Shown here one piece after another: positions 28,554 to 39,640 of a stretch of 64,000 nt of DNA. The stretch's first letter is position 1; every line of letters begins with the position of its first letter. Below the pieces are notes generated by a model. It worked only from the letters and a program-made list of their open reading frames with translations, searched no databases and had not been told where the DNA came from. Both the position numbers and the translations under genes were made by a program. The DNA is taken from positions 1 to 64,000 of the forward strand of contig NZ_BMEM01000001.1 in NCBI RefSeq assembly GCF_014636495.1, given 5' to 3'. The stretch comes from Ornithinimicrobium tianjinense (GTDB taxonomy: Bacteria > Actinomycetota > Actinomycetes > Actinomycetales > Dermatophilaceae).

Positions 28554-30886
28554 CCCGCGTCGACGAGCGCGTGCAGCTGCCGCAGCAGCCGGTGCACGTC
28601 GGCCGGGTGCAGCCCGCTCGTCGGCTCGTCCATGACGTAGAGCGTCGGCGCCCGCCGCTCCTTCTGCAGCTCGGTCGCCAGCTTGATCCGCTGCGCCTCA
28701 CCGCCTGACAGCTCGGTGGCCGGCTGGCCCAGCGTGAGATATCCCAGCCCCAGCGACTCCAGCGCGGCGAGGGCCCGCCGCGGTGCCGGGAGCTCCGCGA
28801 GGACCTCCCGCGCCTGGGACACGGTGAGCCGCAGCAGGTCGGCGACCGTCCGGGCCACCCCGTCCGCGCCGGTCCAGCGCACCTCCAGCGTCTCGGGCGC
28901 GAAGCGGTCGCCGTGGCAGTCAGGGCACACCGAGTAGGTGCCGGGCAGGAACAGCAGCTCGACCGAGACGGCGCCCTCGCCCTGACAGGTGGGACACCTC
29001 CCGGCGGCGGTGTTGAAGCTGAACCGGCCCGCGCCGAACCGGCGCGCACGGGCCTCGGGCGTGGCGGCATACACGGTGCGGACCTGGTCCCAGAGGCCCG
29101 TGTAGGTCGCGAGCGTCGAGCGCGGCGAGCGCCCGATCGGCTTCTGCGTGATCCGCACCACCCTGTTCGGTATGCCGTGCCCGCTCGCCTCCGCCCGCGC
29201 CGTGCCCACCGGGGCCGTCTCGTCGTCGCCGTCGGCGTCGTCCTCCACCTCCGGCTCGTCCTCGACGGCGGCCAGGCGCTCGCCGACGACGTCGTGGACC
29301 GCGTCGAGCAGGCTGGTCTTGCCGGACCCGGACACGCCGGTGACGACGGTGAGCGCGCCGAGGGGCAGGTCGAGGTCGACGTCACGGACCGTGTGCCGGG
29401 TCAGCCCGCGCAGCGAGAGGACACCGGTCCCCTCGCGGGGGGAAGCCGACCGCACCTCGTCGACGTGGACGGGCCGGTGGAGGTAGCCCGCAGTGACGGA
29501 GTCCTGCGCGGAGGCCAGGCCGTCGAGGTCGCCCGACCACAGCACCCGACCGCCCTCGGAGCCGGCGCCCGGGCCGACGTCGACCACCCAGTCGCAGCCG
29601 GCCACGACCGCCATGTCGTGCTCGACGACCACCACGGTGTTGCCCGCGGCGACCAGCCCACGGAGCAGCCGCAGCAGCCGCTCGGTGTCCCGGGGGTGCA
29701 GCCCGGCCGACGGCTCGTCGAGCACGTAGACCACGCCGAACAGCCCGGAGCGGAGGGCGGTCGCCAGGCGCAGCCGCTGCAGCTCACCGGAGGAGACGCT
29801 CGTCGACGGGCGGCCCAGGGCCAGGTGCCCCAGGCCCAGGTCGGCCATGAGGGAGAGCCGGCCGACGAGGTCCTCCAGCAGGACGCGCTCGGCCTCGGCG
29901 CGGGCGTTCGGCCCGCCCGCGTCCTCCGTGGTGGTCAGTGCGGTCAGCGCGGTCAGCCGGGGCCGCATCCGGGTGAGCAGGTCGTCGACGGCCAGGGCCG
30001 AGGCCTCGTCGATCGCGAGCCCGTCCCAGGTGACCGCCAGCGCGTCCCGGCCCAGACGCCGGCCGCCGCAGACCTCGCAGGGGTGCGTCTCGACATACCT
30101 GAGGGCGCGACGGCGCTGGGTGGCCGACCGCGTCTCGGCGAGGGTGCGCAGGACGTAGCGGGAGGCGGAGGAGAAGGTGCCCTGGTAGGGGCGGTGGATG
30201 CGCTCGGGGTCGCGCGTGGGGACGACGGTGACGACGGGCTGCTCCTCGGTGAAGAGGATCCACTCGCGCGTGGCCGCGGGCAGCTCGCGCCAGGGCAGGT
30301 CGACGTCGTGGCCCAGCGTGGCGACGATGTCGCGGTAGTTCTTGCCGAGCCACGCCCCGGGCCACGCGGCGACCGCGCCCTCGGCGATCGAGAGCGTGTC
30401 GTCCGGCACCATCGAGGCCTCGGTCGGCACGTGCCGCACGCCGAGACCGCCGCACGCGGGGCACGCGCCCACCGCGGTGTTGGGGGAGAAGTGGTCCGAG
30501 TCCAGCGGCGTGGCCCCCGGCGGGTAGTCGCCGCACCGGGACCAGAGCATCCGCAGGGTGCTGCCGGCCGTCGTGACGGTGCCGACGGACGAGCGTGACG
30601 ACAGACCTCCGCCGCGCCCCTGCTCCAGGGCGACGGTCGGCGGGAGCCCGGTGACGTCGCGGACCCGGGGGTCGACGGCGGCGTGGATGAGGCGGCGCGC
30701 GAAGGGGGCCACCGAGTCGAGGTAGCGGCGCTGGGCCTCCCCGTGGATCGTGCCGAACGCCAGGCTCGACTTCCCCGAGCCCGAGACGCCGGTCACGGCC
30801 ACGAGCGCGTCCCGGGGCAGGTCGACGTCGACGTCGCGCAGGTTGTGCAGCCGGGCACCGCGGACGCGGATCATCGGGTCGGTCAC
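28430..30886 (-). CDS. UvrA2-like (DrrC-type) ABC ATPase
   Basis: An 818-residue excinuclease A homologue. Two ABC modules have Walker A GVSGSGKS near residues 33-40 and GVSGSGKT in the second half, signatures VSSGE and LSGGE, and CxxC zinc motifs (CPACGG, CEVCGG, CPTCQG, CPDCHG). It is shorter than UvrA (about 950) and appears to lack the UvrB-binding region, as in UvrA2/DrrC proteins linked to drug tolerance. The GTG at 30886 follows TAACCT by 6 bases. A second, distinct UvrA2-like gene lies at 36177-38570. Confidence 0.88.
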   Translation of the reverse strand: MTDPMIRVRGARLHNLRDVDVDLPRDALVAVTGVSGSGKSSLAFGTIHGEAQRRYLDSVAPFARRLIHAAVDPRVRDVTGLPPTVALEQGRGGGLSSRSSVGTVTTAGSTLRMLWSRCGDYPPGATPLDSDHFSPNTAVGACPACGGLGVRHVPTEASMVPDDTLSIAEGAVAAWPGAWLGKNYRDIVATLGHDVDLPWRELPAATREWILFTEEQPVVTVVPTRDPERIHRPYQGTFSSASRYVLRTLAETRSATQRRRALRYVETHPCEVCGGRRLGRDALAVTWDGLAIDEASALAVDDLLTRMRPRLTALTALTTTEDAGGPNARAEAERVLLEDLVGRLSLMADLGLGHLALGRPSTSVSSGELQRLRLATALRSGLFGVVYVLDEPSAGLHPRDTERLLRLLRGLVAAGNTVVVVEHDMAVVAGCDWVVDVGPGAGSEGGRVLWSGDLDGLASAQDSVTAGYLHRPVHVDEVRSASPREGTGVLSLRGLTRHTVRDVDLDLPLGALTVVTGVSGSGKTSLLDAVHDVVGERLAAVEDEPEVEDDADGDDETAPVGTARAEASGHGIPNRVVRITQKPIGRSPRSTLATYTGLWDQVRTVYAATPEARARRFGAGRFSFNTAAGRCPTCQGEGAVSVELLFLPGTYSVCPDCHGDRFAPETLEVRWTGADGVARTVADLLRLTVSQAREVLAELPAPRRALAALESLGLGYLTLGQPATELSGGEAQRIKLATELQKERRAPTLYVMDEPTSGLHPADVHRLLRQLHALVDAGHTVVLAEHDPVALSTADTVVEMGPGAGGAGGRVVAAGART

Positions 30887-30952
30887 CGGTCGAGGTTAGC
30901 GGGGCGAGGTGGGCGGGGCGGGGGACTGTGCCGTGCGTCACAGACGGAATAG

Positions 30953-30964
30953 TTGAATCGTCAA
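30953..30964. promoter_or_regulatory. Possible operator TTGAATCGTCAA
   Basis: A short dyad TTGA-N4-TCAA occurs 17 bases before the start codon of the FMN reductase gene, and a TCGTCA repeat follows at once. The A/T-rich patch stands out in this GC-rich sequence. Similar TTGA/TCAA dyads are bound by MarR-family repressors, but no such gene is adjacent, so this is only a suggestion. Confidence 0.35.
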
Positions 30965-30981
30965 TCGTCATTGTCCGTGTC

Positions 30982-31512
30982 ATGAAGATCGGAGTCATCG
31001 TCAGCAGCACCCGTCCCCAGCGCATCGGCCCCAAGGTCGCCGAGTGGGTCGTCAGCAACGCCCCCGAGGGGGTGGAGGCCGAGCTCGTGGACCTCGCCGA
31101 GGTCGACCTGCCCTTCCTCGCCGACCCGGAGCCGCCGGCCAAGGGCGCCTACTCCGAGCCCACGACGATCGCCTGGGCCGAGACGGTGAGCAGCTACGAC
31201 GCGCTGATCATGACGGTGCCGGAGTACAACGCCAGCTTCCCGGCCACGCTCAAGAACGCCATCGACACCCTCTACGCCGAGTGGCGGGACAAGCCGATCG
31301 GCACCGTGAGCTACGGCTGGGGCGGCGGCGCGCGCTCCGCCGGCCAGCTCGTCGCCGTGCTCGAGCACCTCAAGGCCGCGCCGGTCGAGGGCCCGAAGCT
31401 GACCTTCACCGAGCACCTCACCCCCGAGGGCCAGATCCTCGAGGCCGCCGACGAGGCTGAGCTGGAGGCGCTCTACGCCGAGCTCGGCGCCAAGGTCCCC
31501 GCCACCGTCTGA
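30982..31512 (+). CDS. NADPH-dependent FMN reductase family protein
   Basis: A 176-residue flavodoxin-like protein. The phosphate-binding loop SSTRPQRIGPKVAEW is at about 8-22, and VPEYNASFPATLKNAID with SYGWGGGARSAGQ form the flavin site. Members reduce FMN, quinones or chromate with NAD(P)H in the cytoplasm. The ATG at 30982 begins the first beta strand (MKIGVIV); the upstream in-frame stretch looks like promoter sequence with a TTGAATCGTCAA dyad. It is followed 31 bases later by a small alpha/beta hydrolase gene. Confidence 0.88.
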   Translation: MKIGVIVSSTRPQRIGPKVAEWVVSNAPEGVEAELVDLAEVDLPFLADPEPPAKGAYSEPTTIAWAETVSSYDALIMTVPEYNASFPATLKNAIDTLYAEWRDKPIGTVSYGWGGGARSAGQLVAVLEHLKAAPVEGPKLTFTEHLTPEGQILEAADEAELEALYAELGAKVPATV

Positions 31513-31543
31513 GACCGGTCACCGCACGGCATACCCTCACGGG

Positions 31544-32185
31544 GTGACCGCGACCGCCACGCCCCTCGTCCTGCTCCACGCGCCCGGCCAGGCGCCGATG
31601 GCCTGGGAGGACGTGGTCGTGCCGCTCTACGGGAGCCGGCGGCTGCTCACTCCGTGGGTGCCCGGGCTCAAGCCGACCGACCGTCGGCCGCTGCCGCTGC
31701 CCGACGCCGCCGCTGCGCTGGACCAGCAGCTCATGCTCGAGGGGCTGCAGGCTGTCGACGTATGCGGTGTCGGGCTGGGCGCGATGGTGGCCGCGCAGCT
31801 GGCGGCCGACCACCCGGACCGCGTGCGGAGGCTGGTCCTCGTGGGCGGCCAGGTGCGACCGTCGCGCACGGCCCTTCGGCTGCAGGCCGGCATGGTCCGG
31901 CTGATGCCGCAGTCCCGGCTGGCCGACTCGGGCGTCAGCAAGGACCGGCTCCTCGAGGCGCTCGCCGCCGCCCGTGACCTCGACCTGTCGGCCGCGCTGC
32001 CCCGGGTGGTCGCGCCCACGCTGGTGGTCGTGGGCGCCCGGGACCGCGCCGGTCAGCTGGGCGCGCGGGCGCTCGAGCAGGCGATCGCCGGCGCCCGGCT
32101 GCGCGTGGTCGAGGGAGCCGGCCCCATGGTCAACGAGGACGCGCCCGCGGCGCTCGTGCAGGTCCTGCGCGACTTCCTCGACTGA
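31544..32185 (+). CDS. Small alpha/beta hydrolase
   Basis: A 213-residue compact alpha/beta-hydrolase-like protein. The opening strand LVLLHAPGQAPMAWEDVV precedes GVGLGAMVAAQLAADHPDRV, where a glycine stands at the usual nucleophile serine position (G-x-G-x-G-A instead of G-x-S-x-G). The C-terminal VVEGAGPMVNEDAPAAL lacks the expected histidine. It may therefore be non-catalytic or use another mechanism. The GTG at 31544 follows TACCCT by 6 bases, with that box inside a GGCATACC motif. Downstream lies a 22-base repeat array. Confidence 0.78.
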   Translation: MTATATPLVLLHAPGQAPMAWEDVVVPLYGSRRLLTPWVPGLKPTDRRPLPLPDAAAALDQQLMLEGLQAVDVCGVGLGAMVAAQLAADHPDRVRRLVLVGGQVRPSRTALRLQAGMVRLMPQSRLADSGVSKDRLLEALAAARDLDLSAALPRVVAPTLVVVGARDRAGQLGARALEQAIAGARLRVVEGAGPMVNEDAPAALVQVLRDFLD

Positions 32186-32188
32186 CCG

Positions 32189-32310
32189 ACCGGACAGGCG
32201 TTCCTGCCGCACCGGACAGGCGTTCCTGCCGGACCGGACAGGCGTTCCTGACCGACCGGACAGGCGTTCCTGACCGACCGGACAGGCGTTCCTGCCGGGC
32301 CGGACAGGCT
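32189..32310. repeat. 22-base tandem array, CCGGACAGGCGTT family
   Basis: Five full units and one partial unit of ACCGGACAGGCGTTCCTG plus a four-base variable spacer recur at exactly 22-base spacing (32189, 32211, 32233, 32255, 32277, 32299). The array fills the gap between two convergent genes and touches the stop of the enoyl-CoA hydratase gene. All units share one orientation, unlike the hairpin arrangement of the same core at 71-224. Confidence 0.88.
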
Positions 32311-33095
32311 CAGCGGCCGGGGAGCCCGCTGCGGTCGAGCCGCCGGAGCAGGCCCAGCTGGGCCCGCCGCTCGCGCGCGAAGGCCCGGTGGGCCGAGCCC
32401 CGCGCGGCTCCGTCCAGCAGCCGCTTCGCCGAGGCGAGAGCACCCCGGTCATGCGCCACGAGCTGGCTGACGAGCTCGTCCGTGACCCCGTGCGCCGCCG
32501 CCAGGTCACCAGCGACGCGCGTCACCAGCCCCAGGCGGTGCGCCTCGGTCCCGTCGACCGTCCGGGCCGTCAGCGTCAGGTCCTTGGCGACGTCCAGGCC
32601 CACCACCTCGGTCAGCGTCCGGGTGCCGCTCATGTCCGGGACCAGGCCCCACCGCGCCTCTCGCACCGACCACTGGGCGTCCGCGGTCGACACCCGAAGG
32701 TCGGCCCCGAGGGCCAGCTGCAGTCCGGCACCCAGGCAGTGGCCGTGCACGACCGCGATCACCGGCACCGGGAGCCGCCGCCACGCCCAGCCGACCTCCT
32801 GGAAGGTGTTGGTCGACGGCCAGGGCCACGGCCGCGGCACGAACCGGGTCGCGATGCCGCGCGGATCGCCGAGCGCCGCGCGCAGGTCGAGCCCGGCGCA
32901 GAAGGCGTCGCCCTCGCCCGACAGCACCACCACACGCACCGAACGGTCCCGCCTGACCAGCCGCGCCGCGGAGACCAGCTCGTCGATCATCGCCAGCGTG
33001 AGGGCGTTGAGCTTGTCGGGACGGCTCAACCGCACCCGCGCCACCCCCGCGACGACGGAGGTGGTCACGGTCGGGGCGGAGGTGAGCGACGTCAT
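32310..33095 (-). CDS. Enoyl-CoA hydratase/isomerase family protein
   Basis: A 261-residue crotonase-fold enzyme. The N-terminal VARVRLSRPDKLNALT, the oxyanion-hole segments GEGDAFCAGLDLRA and VHGHCLGAGLQLALGADLRV, and EARWGLVPDMSGTRTL are typical. It likely hydrates or isomerises an acyl-CoA in fatty acid or aromatic acid breakdown. It may serve the phenylacetate genes at 11-20 kb, but distance argues against an operon. The ATG at 33095 starts the conserved region and overlaps a GGTATGAC sequence. Divergent from the potassium transporter gene. Confidence 0.87.
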   Translation of the reverse strand: MTSLTSAPTVTTSVVAGVARVRLSRPDKLNALTLAMIDELVSAARLVRRDRSVRVVVLSGEGDAFCAGLDLRAALGDPRGIATRFVPRPWPWPSTNTFQEVGWAWRRLPVPVIAVVHGHCLGAGLQLALGADLRVSTADAQWSVREARWGLVPDMSGTRTLTEVVGLDVAKDLTLTARTVDGTEAHRLGLVTRVAGDLAAAHGVTDELVSQLVAHDRGALASAKRLLDGAARGSAHRAFARERRAQLGLLRRLDRSGLPGR

Positions 33096-33142
33096 ACCGC
33101 GTAGGGTCGCACGGCGAGGAAGCGGGCGTACTCTGGACGATC

Positions 33143-35041
33143 GTGACTTCTGCACGACCGCGTGCCGCGGGCTCGGCGGCACCGCTGGTGCTCGGGGCCC
33201 TGGGTGTCGTCTTCGGCGACATCGGCACCAGCCCCCTGTATGCCGTCCAGACCGTCTTCGCCCTCGACGACGGCCTGGTCCGCCCGACCGTCGACAACGT
33301 CTACGGCGTGATCTCGATGCTGTTCTGGTCCGTCTGCCTGATCGTGGCCGTCAAGTACCTCAACTTCATCCTCCGCGCCGACAACGAGGGTGAGGGCGGC
33401 GTCATGGCGCTCGCCCACCTGACCGCCCGGAGCGTCCGCGCCGGCGGTCGGCGCCACCGGATCGTGCTCATCCTGGGCGTCTTCGGCGGGTCGCTGTTCT
33501 TCGGCGACAGCCTGATCACCCCCGCGATCTCGGTCCTGTCCGCCGTCGAGGGCCTGGAGGTCGCGGCGCCGGGCACGAGCGAGGCCGTGGTGCCGATCGC
33601 GGCGACCATCATCGCGGCGCTCTTCGCGGTGCAGCGGTTCGGGACCCATCACGTCGGGCGCTTCTTCGGGCCGGTGATGGTGCTGTGGTTCGTGACGCTC
33701 GCCACCCTCGGAGTGACCCACATCGTGCAGGAGCCCGCGGTGCTCACGGCGCTCTCGCCGCACCACGGGGCGCTGTTCGTGTGGCAGCACCCGCTGGTGG
33801 CCTTCGTCGCGATGGGGGCCATCGTCCTCGCGATCACCGGGGCCGAGGCCATCTATGCCGACATGGGCCACTTCGGGCGGATCCCGATCATGTGGGCCTG
33901 GTTCGCGCTGGTCTTCCCCAGCCTCACCCTGAACTACCTGGGCCAGGCGCAGCTCATCCTGCGCGACAGCCACGAGATCGCCAACCCCTTCTTCCACCTC
34001 GCCCCCACCTGGGCGCAGCTGCCGCTGGTGATCCTGGCGACGATGGCCACGATCATCGCCAGCCAGGCCGTGATCTCCGGCGCCTACTCGGTCGCTCGCC
34101 AGGCCGAGCGCCTGGGCTTCCTGCCGCGGCTCACGGTGCGCCAGACGAGCGAGGAGGAGGGCGGCCAGATCTACATCCCGAGCGTCAACTGGCTGCTCTT
34201 CGCCGGCGTCATGCTGCTCCTGCTGACCTTCCGCGCGTCCGAGCGTCTGGCCACGGCCTACGGCGTCGCGGTCACCACCGACCTGCTGCTCACCACCACC
34301 CTCTTCTGCGTGTATGCCTTCACTGCCCTCCGGTGGAGGGCGTGGCAGGTGGCGCTGTTCGGGCTGGTCTTCGGGTCGGTGGAGCTCGCGTTCTTCAGCG
34401 CCAACATCGCCAAGGTGCTGCACGGCGGCTGGCTCCCGCTCGTCGTCGCGCTGGGGGTTGCCACGGTCATGACCACGTGGGCGCGCGGGCGCGACCTGGT
34501 CACGGCGCGTCGGCACAAGCTCGAAGGGCCGCTCTCGGAGTTCCTGGACATGGTGCACAACGACGCCAAGATCCTGCGGGTCCCGGGCACCGCGATATTC
34601 CTCCACCCCAACAAGGCCACCACGCCGCTCGCGCTGCGGGAGAACGTGCAGTTCAACCACGTCATCCACGACGAGGTGTTCATCGTCACGACGGAGAGCG
34701 TCAACGTGCCGCACGTGTCCGCTGCGGAGCGGGTCGTCGTGGACGACCTCGGCGACCCGTACGACCACGTCACCCACGTCACGCTGCGCTACGGCTTCTC
34801 CGACACCCAGGACGTGCCCGCCGGGCTGGCCGTGGCGCGCGACGAGGGTCTGGGCATCGACCTCTCCGGCGCGACGTACTTCCTGTCCCGGATCACCATC
34901 CACCGCAGCGAACGTCCGGGCATGGGCCAGCTGCGCAAGAAGCTCTTCGCGATGCTCGCCCGCAACGCGGCTGACCCGACGCAGTACTTCCGCCTGCCCA
35001 TCGGCCGTACGGTGATCACCGGCGCTCGCGTCAACTTCTGA
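33143..35041 (+). CDS. kup: Kup-family potassium uptake permease
   Basis: A 632-residue low-affinity K+/H+ symporter. The family signature FGDIGTSPLYAVQTVF is at the N-terminus, GGVMALAHL and GDSLITPAISVLSAVEGLE follow, and about twelve hydrophobic segments precede a cytoplasmic C-terminal domain (from about 450). The GTG at 33143 follows TACTCT by 8 bases, suggesting leaderless expression. Length and motifs match Kup/TrkD closely. It stands alone, divergent from the enoyl-CoA hydratase gene. Confidence 0.95.
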   Translation: MTSARPRAAGSAAPLVLGALGVVFGDIGTSPLYAVQTVFALDDGLVRPTVDNVYGVISMLFWSVCLIVAVKYLNFILRADNEGEGGVMALAHLTARSVRAGGRRHRIVLILGVFGGSLFFGDSLITPAISVLSAVEGLEVAAPGTSEAVVPIAATIIAALFAVQRFGTHHVGRFFGPVMVLWFVTLATLGVTHIVQEPAVLTALSPHHGALFVWQHPLVAFVAMGAIVLAITGAEAIYADMGHFGRIPIMWAWFALVFPSLTLNYLGQAQLILRDSHEIANPFFHLAPTWAQLPLVILATMATIIASQAVISGAYSVARQAERLGFLPRLTVRQTSEEEGGQIYIPSVNWLLFAGVMLLLLTFRASERLATAYGVAVTTDLLLTTTLFCVYAFTALRWRAWQVALFGLVFGSVELAFFSANIAKVLHGGWLPLVVALGVATVMTTWARGRDLVTARRHKLEGPLSEFLDMVHNDAKILRVPGTAIFLHPNKATTPLALRENVQFNHVIHDEVFIVTTESVNVPHVSAAERVVVDDLGDPYDHVTHVTLRYGFSDTQDVPAGLAVARDEGLGIDLSGATYFLSRITIHRSERPGMGQLRKKLFAMLARNAADPTQYFRLPIGRTVITGARVNF

Positions 35042-35072
35042 ACCGGTCGTGAGTAGCCCTGAGTGTGCCGTC

Positions 35073-36002
35073 TCAGCCGGCGAGGCGAGTCGTGAGGGCT
35101 GCTGCTCGGATCTTGGCGTGGATGCGTTCCGGCCGGAAGAGGTCTGCCCACTCGATGCGGGCGACGCCGTAGCCGAGAGCGCGGATCTGGTCCTCGCGGC
35201 GCTTCTCTGACACCAGGGCCAGCTTGCCGTCCGATCCCTCGTACTTGCAGGCTCCGTCCATCTCGACGACCACCCCGAGCGTGGGGAGGTAGAAATCGAC
35301 GCGACAGGTCCACCCGTCCAGGTCGATCGGGTGCTGCTCGACGAAGGGCAGTCGCAGGGACAGGAGAGCGAGCCGCAGCAGCGACTCCGCCGGTGACTCG
35401 GCCAGGGAGGAGGCGACCTGCACCACATGTCGGGCCCGACCCACGCCGGGCACGTGGGCCAGTCGCATCAGCCACTCGGTGAGCTCGTCACGGGTGGTGA
35501 GCCCCTGGTGGAGGGCAGCGTCCGCCGCCATGACCCCCGACCGTGCCCCGGCGAGCAGGGCTGTGCCGAGGACCGCCAGCGCGGGGATGACCGCCGCGAT
35601 CGACCCGACCTCGCCGAACGCGTCGGGATCAGGAGAACGATGGAGGGTGAACGTCGACCGGCGCCTCGTGTTGGCTCGGGACCGGGTGTGGGACACATGG
35701 AGGACGGAGAGCGCCTCACGGAGCACCGGTAGACCGTGAAGGACTGCCGCGCTGTGGTGGCTCGCGGCGACGGAGCCGCCCTTGCCCAGCACCAGGGCTG
35801 AGACCCGCAGCTTGTGGGCCTCCTCGGGGGTTGCCTCGGCCAGGAGGGCAGCCTCGAGGTAGACGCCGTTGGCGACGCTCACGAGAGCGCCCCGCGCGAC
35901 CATCGTCCGGAGGTCGTTGTGGCTCAGTCCGAGCCGTAGGGCGGCCTTGGTCGAGAGCACGCCCTGGTAGCTGTCGAGGTGGCTGCGTACGCGCGGGTCC
36001 AT
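35073..36002 (-). CDS. AbiEi-like / DUF559-type nuclease-fold protein
   Basis: A 309-residue paralogue of the protein at 15240-16169. An N-terminal winged-helix part (QGVLSTKAALRLGLSHNDLR, then VSVANGVYL) resembles AbiEi antitoxin domains. The C-terminal DUF559/Vsr-like part (CRVDFYLPTLGVVVEMDGAC, then a Lys and EKRREDQIRALGYGVARIEW) keeps the V-E-M-D-G acidic site. The ATG at 36002 gives the conserved N-terminus; a GTG seven codons upstream is possible. A DNA nuclease or repair role is inferred only. A 77-base palindrome lies 63 bases upstream of its start. Confidence 0.8.
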   Translation of the reverse strand: MDPRVRSHLDSYQGVLSTKAALRLGLSHNDLRTMVARGALVSVANGVYLEAALLAEATPEEAHKLRVSALVLGKGGSVAASHHSAAVLHGLPVLREALSVLHVSHTRSRANTRRRSTFTLHRSPDPDAFGEVGSIAAVIPALAVLGTALLAGARSGVMAADAALHQGLTTRDELTEWLMRLAHVPGVGRARHVVQVASSLAESPAESLLRLALLSLRLPFVEQHPIDLDGWTCRVDFYLPTLGVVVEMDGACKYEGSDGKLALVSEKRREDQIRALGYGVARIEWADLFRPERIHAKIRAAALTTRLAG

Positions 36003-36065
36003 GCCCGTCAGTGTGTGGTCCACCCGCGTTCCGCGCGGTCGTGCTGCGGCCACCCTGTGGACAAG

Positions 36066-36142
36066 CGCGGACTCGCGACCTCTTTTGCTCCTGTGGGTCG
36101 GATGCATCCGACGCACATCAGAGAAGCCGGTCGCGAGTCGCG
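36066..36142. repeat. 77-base palindrome
   Basis: CGCGGACTCGCGACC (36066-36080) pairs with GGTCGCGAGTCGCG (36129-36142), and the interior continues with CTGTGGGTCGGATG meeting CATCCGACGCACAT at a self-complementary TCGGATGCATCCGA centre. It occupies the gap between the divergent nuclease-like and UvrA2-like genes, where promoters of both should lie. Confidence 0.85.
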
Positions 36143-36176
36143 ATCCGGACGTGGGGGCCTGTCGGGCGGGGAGGGT

Positions 36177-38570
<2,394 letters not shown>

Positions 38571-38576
38571 CCGGTC

Positions 38577-38930
38577 TCAGCCGGCGGAGGAGACCAGGGT
38601 GGCCGAGCCCAACCGCGAGCCGTCCTCGGCGAGACAGGTGATCGTGTAGGTCCCGGTCGAGGTGTCGAACTCGCCCTGACCCACGAAGGGCTCGGCGTCC
38701 TCGCGCCCCGGGCCGGTGACCTCCACCGACCCCGGCCCCACGACCGCGATCCCGTGCGTGCCGTTCTCCACCGTGGCGAGGTTGAGCCGGCAGCCGTCCA
38801 CGACCACTTCGATGGGCGCGACGGAAGGATCGACGGGAAGGTCACCCAGGCATCCGGAGAGGAGGACCGCGGCGCCGACGGCCACCAGGCCCAGCCCTGC
38901 CCCGCGGACGCGTCGTCGCAGGTCAGCCAT
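38577..38930 (-). CDS. Small putative lipoprotein
   Basis: A 117-residue exported protein with a basic N-terminus, a hydrophobic stretch GLGLVAVGAAVLLSGC ending in a lipobox (LSGC), and a beta-rich domain of about 85 residues containing two further cysteines (DGCRLNL and TITCLAE). These could form one disulphide. The ATG at 38930 has GAGGGA 6 bases upstream. No family was recognised. The convergent end lies 6 bases from the UvrA2-like gene. Confidence 0.75.
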   Translation of the reverse strand: MADLRRRVRGAGLGLVAVGAAVLLSGCLGDLPVDPSVAPIEVVVDGCRLNLATVENGTHGIAVVGPGSVEVTGPGREDAEPFVGQGEFDTSTGTYTITCLAEDGSRLGSATLVSSAG

Positions 38931-39021
38931 GTTCGGTCCCTCTCTCGTAGGTCCTGGACGAAACCTACTCCTGCGCGAGGTGCTTGTGGGCGCCTGCGCG
39001 ACCGCGGGATAGCGTCCCGGT

Positions 39022-39624
39022 ATGCAGCTCGCCGGCACCGTGACCCCGTCCTCCACCCTCATCGTGGTAGCCCTCGAGCAGGAGGCGCGTCACTTCGTGG
39101 TCGAGCACCCGGTGCTGGTCACGGGCGTGGGCAAGGTCCGTGCGGCTGTCGCGGTGGCGCGCCTTCTGGCGTCCGGGCCCGCACCCGCCCAGATCGTCAA
39201 CGTCGGCACCGCCGGGGGTCTGCGCGGGGGCGTCGAGGGCACCCACGAGATCTGCCGGGTCGTCCAGCACGACTTCGACCACGAGGGTGTGCTCGCGGTG
39301 ACCGGCCGCAGCGACGGCCCTCCGGTCGACCTGCCCGTCCGTGCGGAGCCGGGCCTCGTGCTGGCCACGGGCGACAGGTTCGTCGCCGGGGGCGAGGAGC
39401 GGGCGCGGGTCGCCCGGGTCGCTGACCTTGTCGACATGGAGGGGTATGCCGTGGCCGCGGCCGCTCGCGCGGCCGGGGTGCCGGTGCGGCTGGTGAAGCA
39501 CGTGTCGGACACCGCCGACGAGGAGGCGGCCAGGACCTGGGTAGAGGGCGTCGACGCGTGCGCGCGGCTCCTGGCGGAGTGGGTGCACGAGCACCTGCCG
39601 GCCGACCGAGACCAGAAGAGGTAG
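39022..39624 (+). CDS. Nucleosidase (MTA/SAH nucleosidase-like)
   Basis: A 200-residue nucleoside-phosphorylase-fold protein. VVALEQEARHF, VTGVGKVRAAVAVARLL, IVNVGTAGGLR and the VDMEGYAVAAAAR segment (ME of the ribose site) mark the PNP/UDP family, and the short form suggests 5'-methylthioadenosine or S-adenosylhomocysteine hydrolysis. The ATG at 39022 follows TAGCGT by 6 bases, another leaderless pattern. It is divergent from the lipoprotein gene. Substrate not certain. Confidence 0.82.
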   Translation: MQLAGTVTPSSTLIVVALEQEARHFVVEHPVLVTGVGKVRAAVAVARLLASGPAPAQIVNVGTAGGLRGGVEGTHEICRVVQHDFDHEGVLAVTGRSDGPPVDLPVRAEPGLVLATGDRFVAGGEERARVARVADLVDMEGYAVAAAARAAGVPVRLVKHVSDTADEEAARTWVEGVDACARLLAEWVHEHLPADRDQKR

Positions 39625-39640
39625 GGCAGCAGGTGCCGGG

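Noticed and set aside
32189-32310. CRISPR array
   Set aside because: The 22-base period has only four variable bases between repeats, so there are no spacers, and no cas genes are present.
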